From positions 1 to 55,094 of the IMG/VR virus record IMGVR_UViG_3300020074_000024: a stretch of 55,094 nt of DNA, one strand, 5' to 3'. The DNA is from a virus. The translations under genes were made by a program, and so were the position numbers. Below the pieces are notes generated by a model. It had not been told where the DNA came from. It made no database searches and saw nothing but the letters and a program-made list of their open reading frames with translations. This document shows positions 7,150 to 15,319 of the stretch, piece by piece (the stretch's first letter is position 1; each line of letters begins with the position of its first letter).

Positions 7150-7751
7150 AGCTTTTTGCATGACTGCTCAAACTCCAATCGCACCAATTCGCCCTTCAGG
7201 AATTTCTTGAACTCTCTTTCGTCAAGGCCGTACTTGACCGCGATGTGCTTGACCGTTGAGCAGTGCCTCAAGTATGAGTAGGGCCATCTCCTGGAGGGGC
7301 CGCGTATGTCGTTGCAGCAATCCTGATACTCGCCAGCATCGGGGAACCATTGCCCTGAGCGCCACTTCCCATATTGCGTAGGGCGAATCTTGCCCTCGGC
7401 CTTGCCGATGTACTCAGCAGCCGCCTGCTTCATGCGCGTGAGTTCAGCGATAGCCCCCTCGTACTCCTCGCGAGTCAACAACGGCGGGGGATTGTTCGGG
7501 TCAGTCGGGTCGTAGTCACACTCCTCGCATGGGTCGAAGCAACCAGAGTCGTTGACGGGAAAGGCCGTTCCGCACCTGGGGCAAAAGCCCCTACCGATGC
7601 AGTAAGGGCAATCCCCCGTGTTGACGACATCAACGCTTGTGTCCCCGTATGGAGCAGAGTCCGCAGAATCAACGGCCCCGTCACCGCCGCAAGCGGGACA
7701 CCAGAGCGAGGGCCGAGCCACCTCGTAACGGTGAATCATGCGCTCGTTCAC
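7146..7751 (-). CDS. Protein with DnaJ-type CxxCxGxG zinc repeats and SYLRHC domain, 201 aa
   Basis: GTG at 7751 is chosen because AGGAGG lies just ahead. The N-terminal third has CPACGGDG, CPYCIGRG and CPRCG, followed by CEEC: four zinc half-sites in the style of the DnaJ Cys-rich domain. A coiled-coil-like helix follows (about 95-125). The C-terminal 65 residues share the PSRR.P.SYLRHC domain with the protein at 6153-6761. Function unknown; nucleic-acid or protein binding through zinc is likely. Confidence 0.6.
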   Translation of the reverse strand: MNERMIHRYEVARPSLWCPACGGDGAVDSADSAPYGDTSVDVVNTGDCPYCIGRGFCPRCGTAFPVNDSGCFDPCEECDYDPTDPNNPPPLLTREEYEGAIAELTRMKQAAAEYIGKAEGKIRPTQYGKWRSGQWFPDAGEYQDCCNDIRGPSRRWPYSYLRHCSTVKHIAVKYGLDEREFKKFLKGELVRLEFEQSCKKL

Positions 7752-7775
7752 CTCTCCTCCTCTCATGTAGATGTG

Positions 7776-8141
7776 CTAATCCTCGTCGTCCCACCAGCGG
7801 ACGCGGTATTGTGGATACTCTGCGAGTGCGGCGCGAATCACTTCGAACACCTCGATGGCCACGGCTGGTGCGCTGCCCTCCATCTCCGCAAGCAGAGCGG
7901 TGCAGCGCGCTATCTCCTCACTCTGCCAGCCGAATTCGGCAAGAGTTGCACTGATAGCCTTGCCGAGACACCTGTGAAACTCTGTTCTTTCCATGTGACC
8001 TCCTACAGTTGCGGCGGCGGCCACGGCGTGGCACACCGGACATTCGACGGCTTGGTATGGTGTGACGTGGTAGCCGTCGTAGTTCGCGGTTTCAATGAGC
8101 GTACACACTGCGTCAGTCAGTGGGATGGGCTTGAGTTCCAT
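7776..8141 (-). CDS. Small zinc-site protein, 121 aa
   Basis: ATG at 8141 (MELKPIPLTDAVC) follows GGGAGCGGTGG at a loose distance; it overlaps the upstream gene by 29 bp. Residues about 28-55 contain CPVCH....GGH.....HRC, a plausible zinc site. The C-terminal half is helical and acidic (ends RWWDDED). Family unknown. Confidence 0.5.
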   Translation of the reverse strand: MELKPIPLTDAVCTLIETANYDGYHVTPYQAVECPVCHAVAAAATVGGHMERTEFHRCLGKAISATLAEFGWQSEEIARCTALLAEMEGSAPAVAIEVFEVIRAALAEYPQYRVRWWDDED

Positions 8142-8361
8142 CGATAACCACCGCTCCCTGTCCCGCCAGCATGGGCGGAACGTATTCACTGTCACATGAC
8201 TCACAATGCACAGCATCGCTGTCACCCCAGGCGAGCCAATCCATGCGGTCCTCGCCGCAGACGGGACAAGCCCACGGCGCTGGCACGCGCTCATCCACAT
8301 GAGCGAGGTTAGCTGCTATTACTCGTGATGCTTCCAGTGCTGACAATTCCTCGTGGTTCAT
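8113..8361 (-). CDS. Zinc-ribbon protein, 82 aa
   Basis: ATG with AGGAGGGG 5 nt upstream. Contains CPVCGEDRMDW...CESCDSEY, a two-knuckle zinc ribbon, after an N-terminal helix. Second gene under promoter P5. Phage early regions often hold such small zinc ribbons; no specific role can be stated. Confidence 0.6.
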   Translation of the reverse strand: MNHEELSALEASRVIAANLAHVDERVPAPWACPVCGEDRMDWLAWGDSDAVHCESCDSEYVPPMLAGQGAVVIDGTQAHPTD

Positions 8362-8372
8362 CTCGCCCCTCC

Positions 8373-8651
8373 TTAAGAGTTTGCCCAGACCACTCTGGGC
8401 ATCAGCTTCGTTGGCTGGCTAGTTCTGCGGAGAAAAACAGTGGTGACATTCCCGCCCCTGACTATCGCGCAGAGGCCGTCGCCGTTGCTTTCGCCAACCC
8501 AGACCTTTTGAGGAAGCCTGGCTATCCAGACCTGGGCGTCTGACTCACAAACCTTCGCCAGCCGGGCCTCCAGGTCTGCCACTGAAAGGCCGAATGCCTT
8601 TGGGAGCCTCTCGTCGATCCGTTCCCTTGCGTGCCTTGTCAGCTTAGCCAT
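8373..8651 (-). CDS. DUF4258/RelE-like small protein, 92 aa
   Basis: First gene under promoter P5, ATG behind AGGAGGAAG. It begins MAKLTRHARERIDERLPKAF and continues to a three-strand region VWVGESNGDGLCAIVRGGNVTTVFLRR. The HAxERxxER opening and the strand order match DUF4258-type proteins, which have a RelE-like fold. No partner antitoxin gene is adjacent, so a toxin role is not supported; it may be a small nuclease-fold early protein. Confidence 0.55.
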   Translation of the reverse strand: MAKLTRHARERIDERLPKAFGLSVADLEARLAKVCESDAQVWIARLPQKVWVGESNGDGLCAIVRGGNVTTVFLRRTSQPTKLMPRVVWANS

Positions 8652-8670
8652 CTCACTTCCTCCTGACTAT

Positions 8671-8699
8671 AGTATAGCAGATATTGCCTATTTTGTCAA
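8671..8699 (-). promoter_or_regulatory. Sigma-70 promoter P5 (left early operon)
   Basis: TTGACA (8694-8699), 17-bp spacer, -10 TATACT (8671-8676). The AAAACGC flank upstream of the -35 is shared with P2 and P6. It lies just after the terminator of the late operon and 28 bp downstream of IR3. Confidence 0.85.
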
Positions 8700-8727
8700 G
8701 CGTTTTAGCGAAAATAGACGGCCAATT

Positions 8728-8749
8728 TTTCTAATTTTACGATTAGAAA
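8728..8749. promoter_or_regulatory. Operator-like inverted repeat IR3
   Basis: Perfect arms TTTCTAAT and ATTAGAAA around TTTACG. It overlaps the T-rich tail of the terminator at 8746-8781 and sits 28 bp upstream of the P5 -35, the same layout as at 43.2 kb. Confidence 0.7.
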
Positions 8750-8781
8750 TAAAACGAACGCGGGGCTGGTGAGGCCCCGCG
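8746..8781 (-). terminator. Intrinsic terminator at the end of the tail/lysis operon
   Basis: Minus strand: CGCGGGGC, 7-nt loop, GCCCCGCG (stem 8759-8781), then TTCGTTTTATTT. It follows the holin candidate gene by about 20 bp and would separate late from early transcripts. The 148-bp space from 8652 to 8799 holds this terminator, IR3 and P5 only. Confidence 0.75.
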
Positions 8782-8799
8782 CTCTCTCGGAGGATACGG

Positions 8800-9096
8800 C
8801 TATCGCGTCCGCAAGTGCGCCACTTGACTCACTGTGAACGCGAGACAGCCCGCCGCAATGGAACAAACCACCGCAGCGGCATCAATTGCAATTGCGCACA
8901 TCCACGCGCTCAGGCCAAGGGCCAACAGGGGCGTTCCCAGGCAAAGCCCAAGGACGACCCAACGCTTCGCAGCAAAAGACAATGCCTGAAACGCCGGGAT
9001 GGCCTCGACCAAAAAAGACCACAGGGCCCCCACGAACGCAGCAATGGCAATATCCTCACTCGCCAGTCTCAGCAGTGTCGGACAAATCGCTGTCAT
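8800..9096 (-). CDS. Small membrane protein, holin candidate, 98 aa
   Basis: ATG at 9096 behind AGGAGAGAG. Three hydrophobic segments are visible: about 18-36 (IAAFVGALWSFLVEAIPAF), 45-65 (WVVLGLCLGTPLLALGL) and 70-90 (AAAVVCSIAAGCLAF), with a short basic C-terminus (LRTR). Size, topology and position after an XhlA-like gene and at the end of the late operon fit a holin. No endolysin is seen beside it, which weakens the call. Confidence 0.55.
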   Translation of the reverse strand: MTAICPTLLRLASEDIAIAAFVGALWSFLVEAIPAFQALSFAAKRWVVLGLCLGTPLLALGLSAWMCAIAIDAAAVVCSIAAGCLAFTVSQVAHLRTR

Positions 9097-9358
9097 CTCT
9101 CTCCTTTCCCACAAAATATACCCAAGTCATCCTGGGCTGCCCACTGCGCCCAGACACAAACATCTTCCGCCTGTACATGCGCCCCTCCCTGATGGCGCGG
9201 TCTACCTTCCTTCGGGTCGTCTCGTAGCATAGCCCCAGAGCCTCAGCCAGCTCGGTCATAGTTAGCCCGTCGCCCCTGACCTCCGGTCCATATCTAAGTG
9301 CCGTCCGGTATTGCTCGATGACGTCGTCTTCGGTTGCTCCGAGTTGATGCTCACCCAA
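9056..9358 (-). CDS. Winged-helix DNA-binding protein, 100 aa
   Basis: The TTG at 9358 is chosen because GGAGGAGGGA lies directly upstream; it overlaps the metallophosphatase gene by 97 bp. Residues about 30-85 form an HTH (MTELAEALGLCYETTRRKVDRAIREG) followed by a wing (MYRRKMF...PRMTWVYF), then an acidic tail. A DNA-binding regulator placed in the lysis region may control the late-to-lysis switch; this is inference. Confidence 0.55.
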   Translation of the reverse strand: MGEHQLGATEDDVIEQYRTALRYGPEVRGDGLTMTELAEALGLCYETTRRKVDRAIREGRMYRRKMFVSGRSGQPRMTWVYFVGKERDDSDLSDTAETGE

Positions 9359-10164
9359 TTGTCCCTCCTCCAGTGATAGCGCCTCCAACCAAACTCGTAG
9401 GAGCCGGAGTCCACAATGAAAAAGATACCGCCAACAGGCGTAAACCGTGAGGCAGCCCCCAGCTTGAACAGAAACTCGCTACGCATCTGCCAACCAGGGG
9501 TCAGCACAACCCTGGGGCGTGATACCTGCCCGCTATCCCCCAGTGTGTGAAGATGACTGAACACAGCCACGTCGGGCGGGGCGACGCCCTCCTCGGCGTG
9601 CCAGTCATAGAGTATTTTTGACAGACGCGCAGGCAATTGCGGTAACGTCCAAGGCATACTGGCGCGACCAGGTGGATGATGCTCAAAAAGAAACCTGACT
9701 CCCTCAACCTCCAGTCTGAGCGACCACCACGCAGGAGAACCCGGGGCAGGAACTGCCCCGATGACCCTGGCCAGTAAATCCTCGCTGGAGCCAGCGTAGC
9801 CGACGTGGAACCGAGACCCCTTCACAATGAAAATCTGCTCCGCTACTTCAACGGCGGGCTTCATGCAAGCTTCTGCATAAATCACCGCGTCGGCGCTGGA
9901 TTCACTAATCCTGCCATAGCGGGCCATCTCAGGGTCGTCAACACCATCCCCATTGAGCACGCAGATAACCGTGGCCCCGTGCTTCTTTTTCAGGGCGGCT
10001 ATGTCACGCCAGTAACTACAGTATGCCTCCCACAAAGCCTCCTGTGCCCTGGACAGAATGACAGGACTGGGACCCTCTGTGGTTTGCCGAACCTGGCCCG
10101 GCGGACACAAACCGACGCTGGAGTTTGGGTGCGTGTCAGCTATGCCTGCTATGATGACGGTCAT
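9262..10164 (-). CDS. Calcineurin-like metallophosphoesterase, 300 aa
   Basis: Motifs in order: IADTH (residues 8-12), NGDGVDD, GSRFH in place of GNHD, and FSHLHTLGDS near the C-terminus for the GHxH motif. These are the metal ligands of the calcineurin-type fold. The ATG overlaps the upstream stop (ATGA). The natural substrate may be a nucleic acid, nucleotide or protein phosphate. Its place between XhlA-like and holin candidate genes links it to the end of the late operon. The GNHD variant is a change from the usual Asn-His pair and could alter activity. Confidence 0.8.
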   Translation of the reverse strand: MTVIIAGIADTHPNSSVGLCPPGQVRQTTEGPSPVILSRAQEALWEAYCSYWRDIAALKKKHGATVICVLNGDGVDDPEMARYGRISESSADAVIYAEACMKPAVEVAEQIFIVKGSRFHVGYAGSSEDLLARVIGAVPAPGSPAWWSLRLEVEGVRFLFEHHPPGRASMPWTLPQLPARLSKILYDWHAEEGVAPPDVAVFSHLHTLGDSGQVSRPRVVLTPGWQMRSEFLFKLGAASRFTPVGGIFFIVDSGSYEFGWRRYHWRRDNWVSINSEQPKTTSSSNTGRHLDMDRRSGATG

Positions 10165-10460
10165 TGCAGCAGCCTCGCCAAGATAACTGCCTGCAACAAC
10201 GCGATAGTCACGGTGGCTACCCTGTCCCAATTCGTCTTTCCGGTAGCAACATGAACCTGGAGCCTTTCCAGACAGTTATCTAACCGGTGCAAGCTGGCCT
10301 GCACCTCTTTCATGACGGAGTCCGTGGCCTGCTGGTCGCGTTCCAGCCTGAGCTGGCACGCCTTCAGCAAAGCAATCTCCCCGTGGGAGACCTTCACGTC
10401 GCCGTTGATTTCAGTGATTTTTTTCTCTATCCTGTCGAGCTGCGTTGTGCGCGTCATCAT
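10161..10460 (-). CDS. XhlA-like coiled-coil membrane protein, 99 aa
   Basis: An N-terminal coiled coil (about 5-75, heptad-like ITEINGDVKVSHGEIALLKA) is followed by one C-terminal membrane helix (VATVTIALLQAVILARLL). This is the layout of hemolysin XhlA proteins, which act with holins. Start ATG in an ATGA overlap with the tail gene. Family call is moderate, based on architecture only. Confidence 0.6.
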   Translation of the reverse strand: MMTRTTQLDRIEKKITEINGDVKVSHGEIALLKACQLRLERDQQATDSVMKEVQASLHRLDNCLERLQVHVATGKTNWDRVATVTIALLQAVILARLLQ

Positions 10461-12712
10461 GCTCCCAGGCGTGTGAGGATTATTTCCAGTGAGTCCGGGG
10501 GGAGGTCAGGGTTAAGCGTCAGCACGCCGGAGTCCGCGTCATATTCTGTAGAAACGATGAAAAAGCAACGCCCCTCTACTGGCGTGAAGGTAGGGAAGTC
10601 TTGTAGCTGCAAAACACTGCCAGGACGAACCATCGCCAGGTTGACTGAGTGGCCATGCCTGTCACGCAGCCTCCTCACCTTGATACCAGACGCCTTCCAC
10701 GCCAGCTCGCTGTGGCGGGCAAGGTGCATGTCGCGAATGTTTTGCGCCTGCGCCGCTGAAACCCCTGAGCCAGCCGCAATACGCGCCTCCCGCCTGTCGT
10801 AACGCTCTATGGAACTCATGTCCTCCGCTGCCGCAGTCGCTCCAGCCGAGTGAGTTACAACCACGCTGTTAGCCAACTCCTCGGTGCTCTGAGTCAGCCC
10901 AAAGTCGCCTTCCAAGTCGCTCATGGAGACGAGGTAGTCAACGTACTCCTGGGTTGCCGTCCGGCGTGGAATGAACTCGGAGATAAAGGCCATGACCTGC
11001 CCCTCAGACGGCCCCCAGGTTACAGTCAACGATGCCTGTAAGACCCCAGGGTCATCCCATGCCTCAATTTGCTTGCGTGTGTCGAACCCAGCGTTAGGAT
11101 TACTCCGAAAGATAATGTCAGCGTCACAACCCGACCTCCAGGCAGGCATATTGACAAGCTCCTGTAGAAGCTGGCTGAGGTCAGGGGAATTGACCAGGCC
11201 AGCCGCAGGCCATACGCGGCTCCACGCAACCGCAGCGTGCGACTTCACCCTGGCAGAAGGCCAAGACACAGCAAATGTAGCTGGATTCACGCTGCGCTCG
11301 GCATAGAACGACCCTGTGACCGGCTCGTCAGCACCCAAGTCGCCCGCGCTGTTGAATGTAATTACCGCGCTCAGGATGCGGGCGTAGCGCGGGATAGTCA
11401 GGTTGCGGAATATCCATCCCGCGTGATAGTAGTTTACACCCGAGGCCCCGATACGCACCACGGCAGCATTGTGGGAGCTGTCAGCGCCGTCTGACCTGTC
11501 GTGCGCGTCGTCCGGCCCAGCACTGACCTGTACGGTCTGACCGCCGTTCAAGAACATGGCCACTGTATGCCACAGATTCAAGTAGAACCGTCGGGGCGGT
11601 GACTGAGAATCGCCCGCCTTGCCAACGGCCTCCAGGATAGCCTGTAGCGTCTCGTCCTCCCACTCGCCGCCATCCAAGTCAAATCCAGGAGTCCAGACGT
11701 TTTGCCAGTTCGTGCTGACTAACGGGCTCAACGGCAATACTCGCTCCACTACCTCGTCGCCGGTCTCGCCTGGGGCAGCGGTGACCGTGGCCCTGCGTTG
11801 CTGGAGCGACTCCCAAGCCCCAAACGCTGTTAACTCAGCCATACCGCCACTGCTGGTAGAACGGGCTATGTCGGCAATTCTTCCGGCCCACGCCTGCCCC
11901 ATACCGCAACGCAATTCCAGCCGATAGGCGCTCTTTGCAAATAACTCCGTGCGAACGCGCTGCGGTATCCAAAAGCGAGCTTCGCGAAAACCGCCCGGTA
12001 TAGACGCATTGAACCGCAGCCCCTTGACGTGCTGAATCAAACTAAGCGGGTCGCCCAGTAACGCGCCTGCTCGATTGAAAATGTAGGGCAAAACTCGCGC
12101 CGGGGCATGCGACACCGCATACGTGCGGGGCTCCTGCCACTCTATGAGCAAAAAATAAGGGGAAGCTCCTTCGGTAGAAAAAATGGCCGCCCACTCAGTT
12201 GTGGCGTCAGCGGGAACATCAGCGTTGACATCCCTGTTAGACACAAGCGTGTACTTCGTGTCGCCGGACAAGTTAACCCTCGAAGGGTCAACATCCATCT
12301 CGTACCACTGTCCCAAGGCAAACCTTCCGTCGCCAGTGTCAAAAAGGGCGCCCTCGTAAACACCGCCATAAGCGCCGTCATAGTTAGCCTCCCTATTTGC
12401 CGCTAATGTCTCCGCCCAGTCCCAGCGGTACACCATGCCAACAAAATCCTGGGTGGACGAGTCGGCCTGAACGCGAGCGCAGAGGCGGGCGCGCACAATC
12501 CTGGCCCTGGCAGGGAGATTAAGGCCAGCGGTAGGGATGCTCAAGAAGCCGCGCCGGACACGGTACGTCCCTGCCTCATGCCCCTGCCCAACGCGGATGT
12601 CCGCGCCCGCCGCGTATGATGCGGAGGATGTAGAACGAGCCGTTGCATACACCGCGTTGCTCCCCACGATATAGCCGTCAACGTCCTCGCCATACACCCG
12701 TATCTGTGGCAT
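10457..12712 (-). CDS. Distal tail / tail-hub-like protein with inserted beta domains, 751 aa
   Basis: Begins in a TAATG overlap with the preceding tail gene. Residues about 20-190 and 400-560 look like two DNRLRE/CBM-type jelly-roll modules (YRVRRGFLSIPTAGL..., GWIFRNLTIPRYARILSAVI...). Between and after them are segments like phage tail hub proteins (NRAGALLGDPLSLIQHVKGLRF; C-terminal W.KASGIKVRRLRDRHGHSVNLAMVRPGSVLQL). It likely sits at the tail tip. Carbohydrate binding by the beta modules is inference. Confidence 0.6.
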   Translation of the reverse strand: MPQIRVYGEDVDGYIVGSNAVYATARSTSSASYAAGADIRVGQGHEAGTYRVRRGFLSIPTAGLNLPARARIVRARLCARVQADSSTQDFVGMVYRWDWAETLAANREANYDGAYGGVYEGALFDTGDGRFALGQWYEMDVDPSRVNLSGDTKYTLVSNRDVNADVPADATTEWAAIFSTEGASPYFLLIEWQEPRTYAVSHAPARVLPYIFNRAGALLGDPLSLIQHVKGLRFNASIPGGFREARFWIPQRVRTELFAKSAYRLELRCGMGQAWAGRIADIARSTSSGGMAELTAFGAWESLQQRRATVTAAPGETGDEVVERVLPLSPLVSTNWQNVWTPGFDLDGGEWEDETLQAILEAVGKAGDSQSPPRRFYLNLWHTVAMFLNGGQTVQVSAGPDDAHDRSDGADSSHNAAVVRIGASGVNYYHAGWIFRNLTIPRYARILSAVITFNSAGDLGADEPVTGSFYAERSVNPATFAVSWPSARVKSHAAVAWSRVWPAAGLVNSPDLSQLLQELVNMPAWRSGCDADIIFRSNPNAGFDTRKQIEAWDDPGVLQASLTVTWGPSEGQVMAFISEFIPRRTATQEYVDYLVSMSDLEGDFGLTQSTEELANSVVVTHSAGATAAAEDMSSIERYDRREARIAAGSGVSAAQAQNIRDMHLARHSELAWKASGIKVRRLRDRHGHSVNLAMVRPGSVLQLQDFPTFTPVEGRCFFIVSTEYDADSGVLTLNPDLPPDSLEIILTRLGA

Positions 12713-15288
12713 TAGCGAAGCCTCCTGTATCGGGGCCGATACTTAAGCCAAACACGGGTAAAGTCCCCTTTCCGCCAGGGATAACCCGTGCCAAAGTTGC
12801 GCCACATCAAATTGAGCTTCGCTGGAATGCGGACAGGGGCCAGTATCCAGCCGTAAAAGTCGCATCCTGACAGGAGGCGCTCCCAGTCATAGTCATATAC
12901 CGTGCTGCCGCATCGCCCTGACTCGATGGAGTCGAGCATCAGCAATGACAGGTAAGGCAGGCTTTCCTCGTTAGGGACTTCCACCAGGCCCTCCATGTCG
13001 TTAGCCAGCAGCTCCACCCCGTCCATGTCCACAGGAGAGCCGGTGCTAATCGCCCGTATCCAAACTTCCAGGCGGCAATAAACTCCGTCCACAGAGGAGT
13101 CCCAGTCGCCAGGGCGGTATTGCTGGGCGTCAGACGGGTCAACGTAATGGCTGGGTATAGCCACAACCTGCTGCTCCAGCTCCGGCACTCGCCAAACACT
13201 GTCGGCGTCAACCAAAAACTCAGGTGTGAACGGGCCATAATGCGCCCCCGTAGCGACCCTGTATCGCACATAGAAGTTGTCTGCCGCCCCTGTCTTGAAT
13301 CTTCCCGCTATCCTCCAAATGCCCAGGATGCGCCACAAGTCCTCCGGCTCCGCTGCAAGAGGGATGTCATACCGTTTTACACTTGCTGTCGTGGTGGGAG
13401 TGGTACGCGCGCAATTCCCGCCAGAGGCAGTAGCGTCTACCTGTGTGGCTGAGTCTACATCATACGTAGCCGCTCCAGCCTCGGCCTCAAACCAATGCAG
13501 GGAGTGGTTGCCCTTCAGTGCTCTCTTGCTGGGTATATCATCCCTGGGAACCCCGCGCCGAATCAAGCTGAAGTAGAACTGGCGCGGCTCCGAGCCTTCC
13601 AAGTAGTTTTGGATGAAAATCTTCACCCCCGCAGGGTAGTCACCAGGTACATTCTGAATCTCCGCCGCGTTCTGTCGCCCGGAAGGGTCATTCGCAATAA
13701 TACTGCTGCTTCCCTTAATGCGTGACCAGGGCAACTCGGCAGCCCCAAGTCCAGCCATTACAATGTCCGTCATCTCTGAGACCCTCAGAATGCTGTGCCA
13801 TGTCCTACAGTCGAGAACGGGGCCGCAATGTTCCCCAGAGGCAGAACAGCCAATGTACAAACTGGCACTCAGGGCAGGGCAGGCAAAGGCCGCAAACGCT
13901 ACGGGCGTCAGTAGCCCACCGGAGTTACTGTATATCCAGAAGCGAATGCCGTCATACGCCCATTGCGCGAACGCCCACAATCTAGTCCCCTTGGCAAATG
14001 TCACCGCCGCGCTGTTCGCTATGTTCGTCCCGTCCGTCATGGTGAAGCGGGTATTAACGCGATCATATGCCAGTGATATGCTGTCGCTCTGAAACACTTT
14101 CCCGTCGTCCCAATATCCGTCGTGCGCCTGAAGCGTGTCAAACACAACCAGTATTGTCGTGTCGGTGCGCTCGATAGCTGGCGGGATTAGCCCCCTGGAG
14201 TTGAGTACTCTATATGTGCCCGTGGCGCGAACGGACATGCTCAGGTGCGCCGCCCCACTGAATGAAAATCCGAGGCCAAGGTCGCCGTAAATGTACTCAG
14301 TACAACGAGGGGTCTCCTCCAACTGGAAGCAGTCGGCGTAAACAACCCTGTTAGCCTTGACCTCCAAACCAAACTCCACCGCCGCGTTGACGCCCGCAAA
14401 GCCTTGTGAGTAGGCCCTGTACCAGCCGTCATCAAGAGCCTCATAGAAGGTAGGCAAAGGGCCGTTGTAGTATAGCCGAGCGTCCGCTACCGTGACTGGA
14501 GCACCGTCAGGCCGCCTGAGCCAAACCTGCGCCGAGTGGCTATTGACGTTGCCGACGTTCACCGAACGGGTCAGTCGCCTGTCTGCACCGCCCGTCTCTG
14601 TGAGGAGCAGGCTGGCAAAGCCGTTCCGGACGTATGTGGGGTCTGTGTTCTCGTCCACGGTCAGGGCAGGGTTGGACGGACTCCAGCCATTATCCCTGTC
14701 CGCCTCGTATTCAAAGTCAGAATTAACGCACTTGTTGTAACAGCCGTGCTCCAATGAAAATCCGTTGCCGTAAGGCTCTATGGCCCCCTCGGCTTCGCCA
14801 ATCCACCTGTCCCACATGGGCTCCCAGCAGAAAATGCGCTCCCCGTTTTGCCCGAACCTGTGCCGAGTCCGACAGATGACGGCCAGCTCAGTGATTACAG
14901 CAAGCCTGCCCAGGGTGTCATACGCCGCCCCAGGTATCTCGTAGGTGATGGCGGGCGCATCCGTCTCATGGAAGCCGGTCAATCGCTTCCAGAGCCAGCC
15001 GCGACCAAAAGCGGTATCCAGCGACGTCCCGTCCCAGACCTTCACTCCCAGGAAGACGGGTTGGGAGCCAGCCACGCCGTTCTCATAATCTATGGCAGAC
15101 ATATTCATGCGCCCCAGCTCATGGAGTGCAGAGATAACGGCCTGGGATGCGTTCTCCTTGACGTATAGCCGGAGCTTGACGAACTCGCCGTCATCAGATA
15201 CCGGCTCCTCCAGGGGGTAGAAAAGACCCCAGTCAGCCAGGTCAACCTCGCGGCTACCACAAACGACCCGCACGGCTAACTTACCCAT
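12712..15288 (-). CDS. Distal tail protein with concanavalin/LamG-like insert, 858 aa
   Basis: First gene after the tape measure gene, ATG behind GAGGGAC. The N-terminal 150 residues resemble a distal tail protein base. Residues about 180-310 look like a carbohydrate-binding sandwich (CVNSDFEYEADRDNGWSPSN...SLLLTETGG). Residues about 320-490 look like a LamG/concanavalin-type domain (ILVVFDTLQAHDGYWDDGKVF...FTMTDGTNIANSAAV...LWAFAQWAYDG). Such modules let tail tips bind cell-surface glycans. It carries one exact and one near-exact GAATGAAAA site. Confidence 0.65.
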   Translation of the reverse strand: MGKLAVRVVCGSREVDLADWGLFYPLEEPVSDDGEFVKLRLYVKENASQAVISALHELGRMNMSAIDYENGVAGSQPVFLGVKVWDGTSLDTAFGRGWLWKRLTGFHETDAPAITYEIPGAAYDTLGRLAVITELAVICRTRHRFGQNGERIFCWEPMWDRWIGEAEGAIEPYGNGFSLEHGCYNKCVNSDFEYEADRDNGWSPSNPALTVDENTDPTYVRNGFASLLLTETGGADRRLTRSVNVGNVNSHSAQVWLRRPDGAPVTVADARLYYNGPLPTFYEALDDGWYRAYSQGFAGVNAAVEFGLEVKANRVVYADCFQLEETPRCTEYIYGDLGLGFSFSGAAHLSMSVRATGTYRVLNSRGLIPPAIERTDTTILVVFDTLQAHDGYWDDGKVFQSDSISLAYDRVNTRFTMTDGTNIANSAAVTFAKGTRLWAFAQWAYDGIRFWIYSNSGGLLTPVAFAAFACPALSASLYIGCSASGEHCGPVLDCRTWHSILRVSEMTDIVMAGLGAAELPWSRIKGSSSIIANDPSGRQNAAEIQNVPGDYPAGVKIFIQNYLEGSEPRQFYFSLIRRGVPRDDIPSKRALKGNHSLHWFEAEAGAATYDVDSATQVDATASGGNCARTTPTTTASVKRYDIPLAAEPEDLWRILGIWRIAGRFKTGAADNFYVRYRVATGAHYGPFTPEFLVDADSVWRVPELEQQVVAIPSHYVDPSDAQQYRPGDWDSSVDGVYCRLEVWIRAISTGSPVDMDGVELLANDMEGLVEVPNEESLPYLSLLMLDSIESGRCGSTVYDYDWERLLSGCDFYGWILAPVRIPAKLNLMWRNFGTGYPWRKGDFTRVWLKYRPRYRRLR

Positions 15289-15297
15289 CGTCCCTCA

Positions 15298-15319
15298 ATT
15301 CTAATTCCAGAATTAGATT
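15298..15319. promoter_or_regulatory. Operator-like inverted repeat IR4
   Basis: Arms TTCTAAT and ATTAGAT around TCCAGA, in the 30-bp gap between tape measure and distal tail genes. One arm mismatch. Confidence 0.6.

Noticed and set aside
8373-8651. Toxin-antitoxin module around the RelE-like/DUF4258-like gene
   Set aside because: No antitoxin-like gene is adjacent; neighbours are zinc-ribbon proteins of other types.
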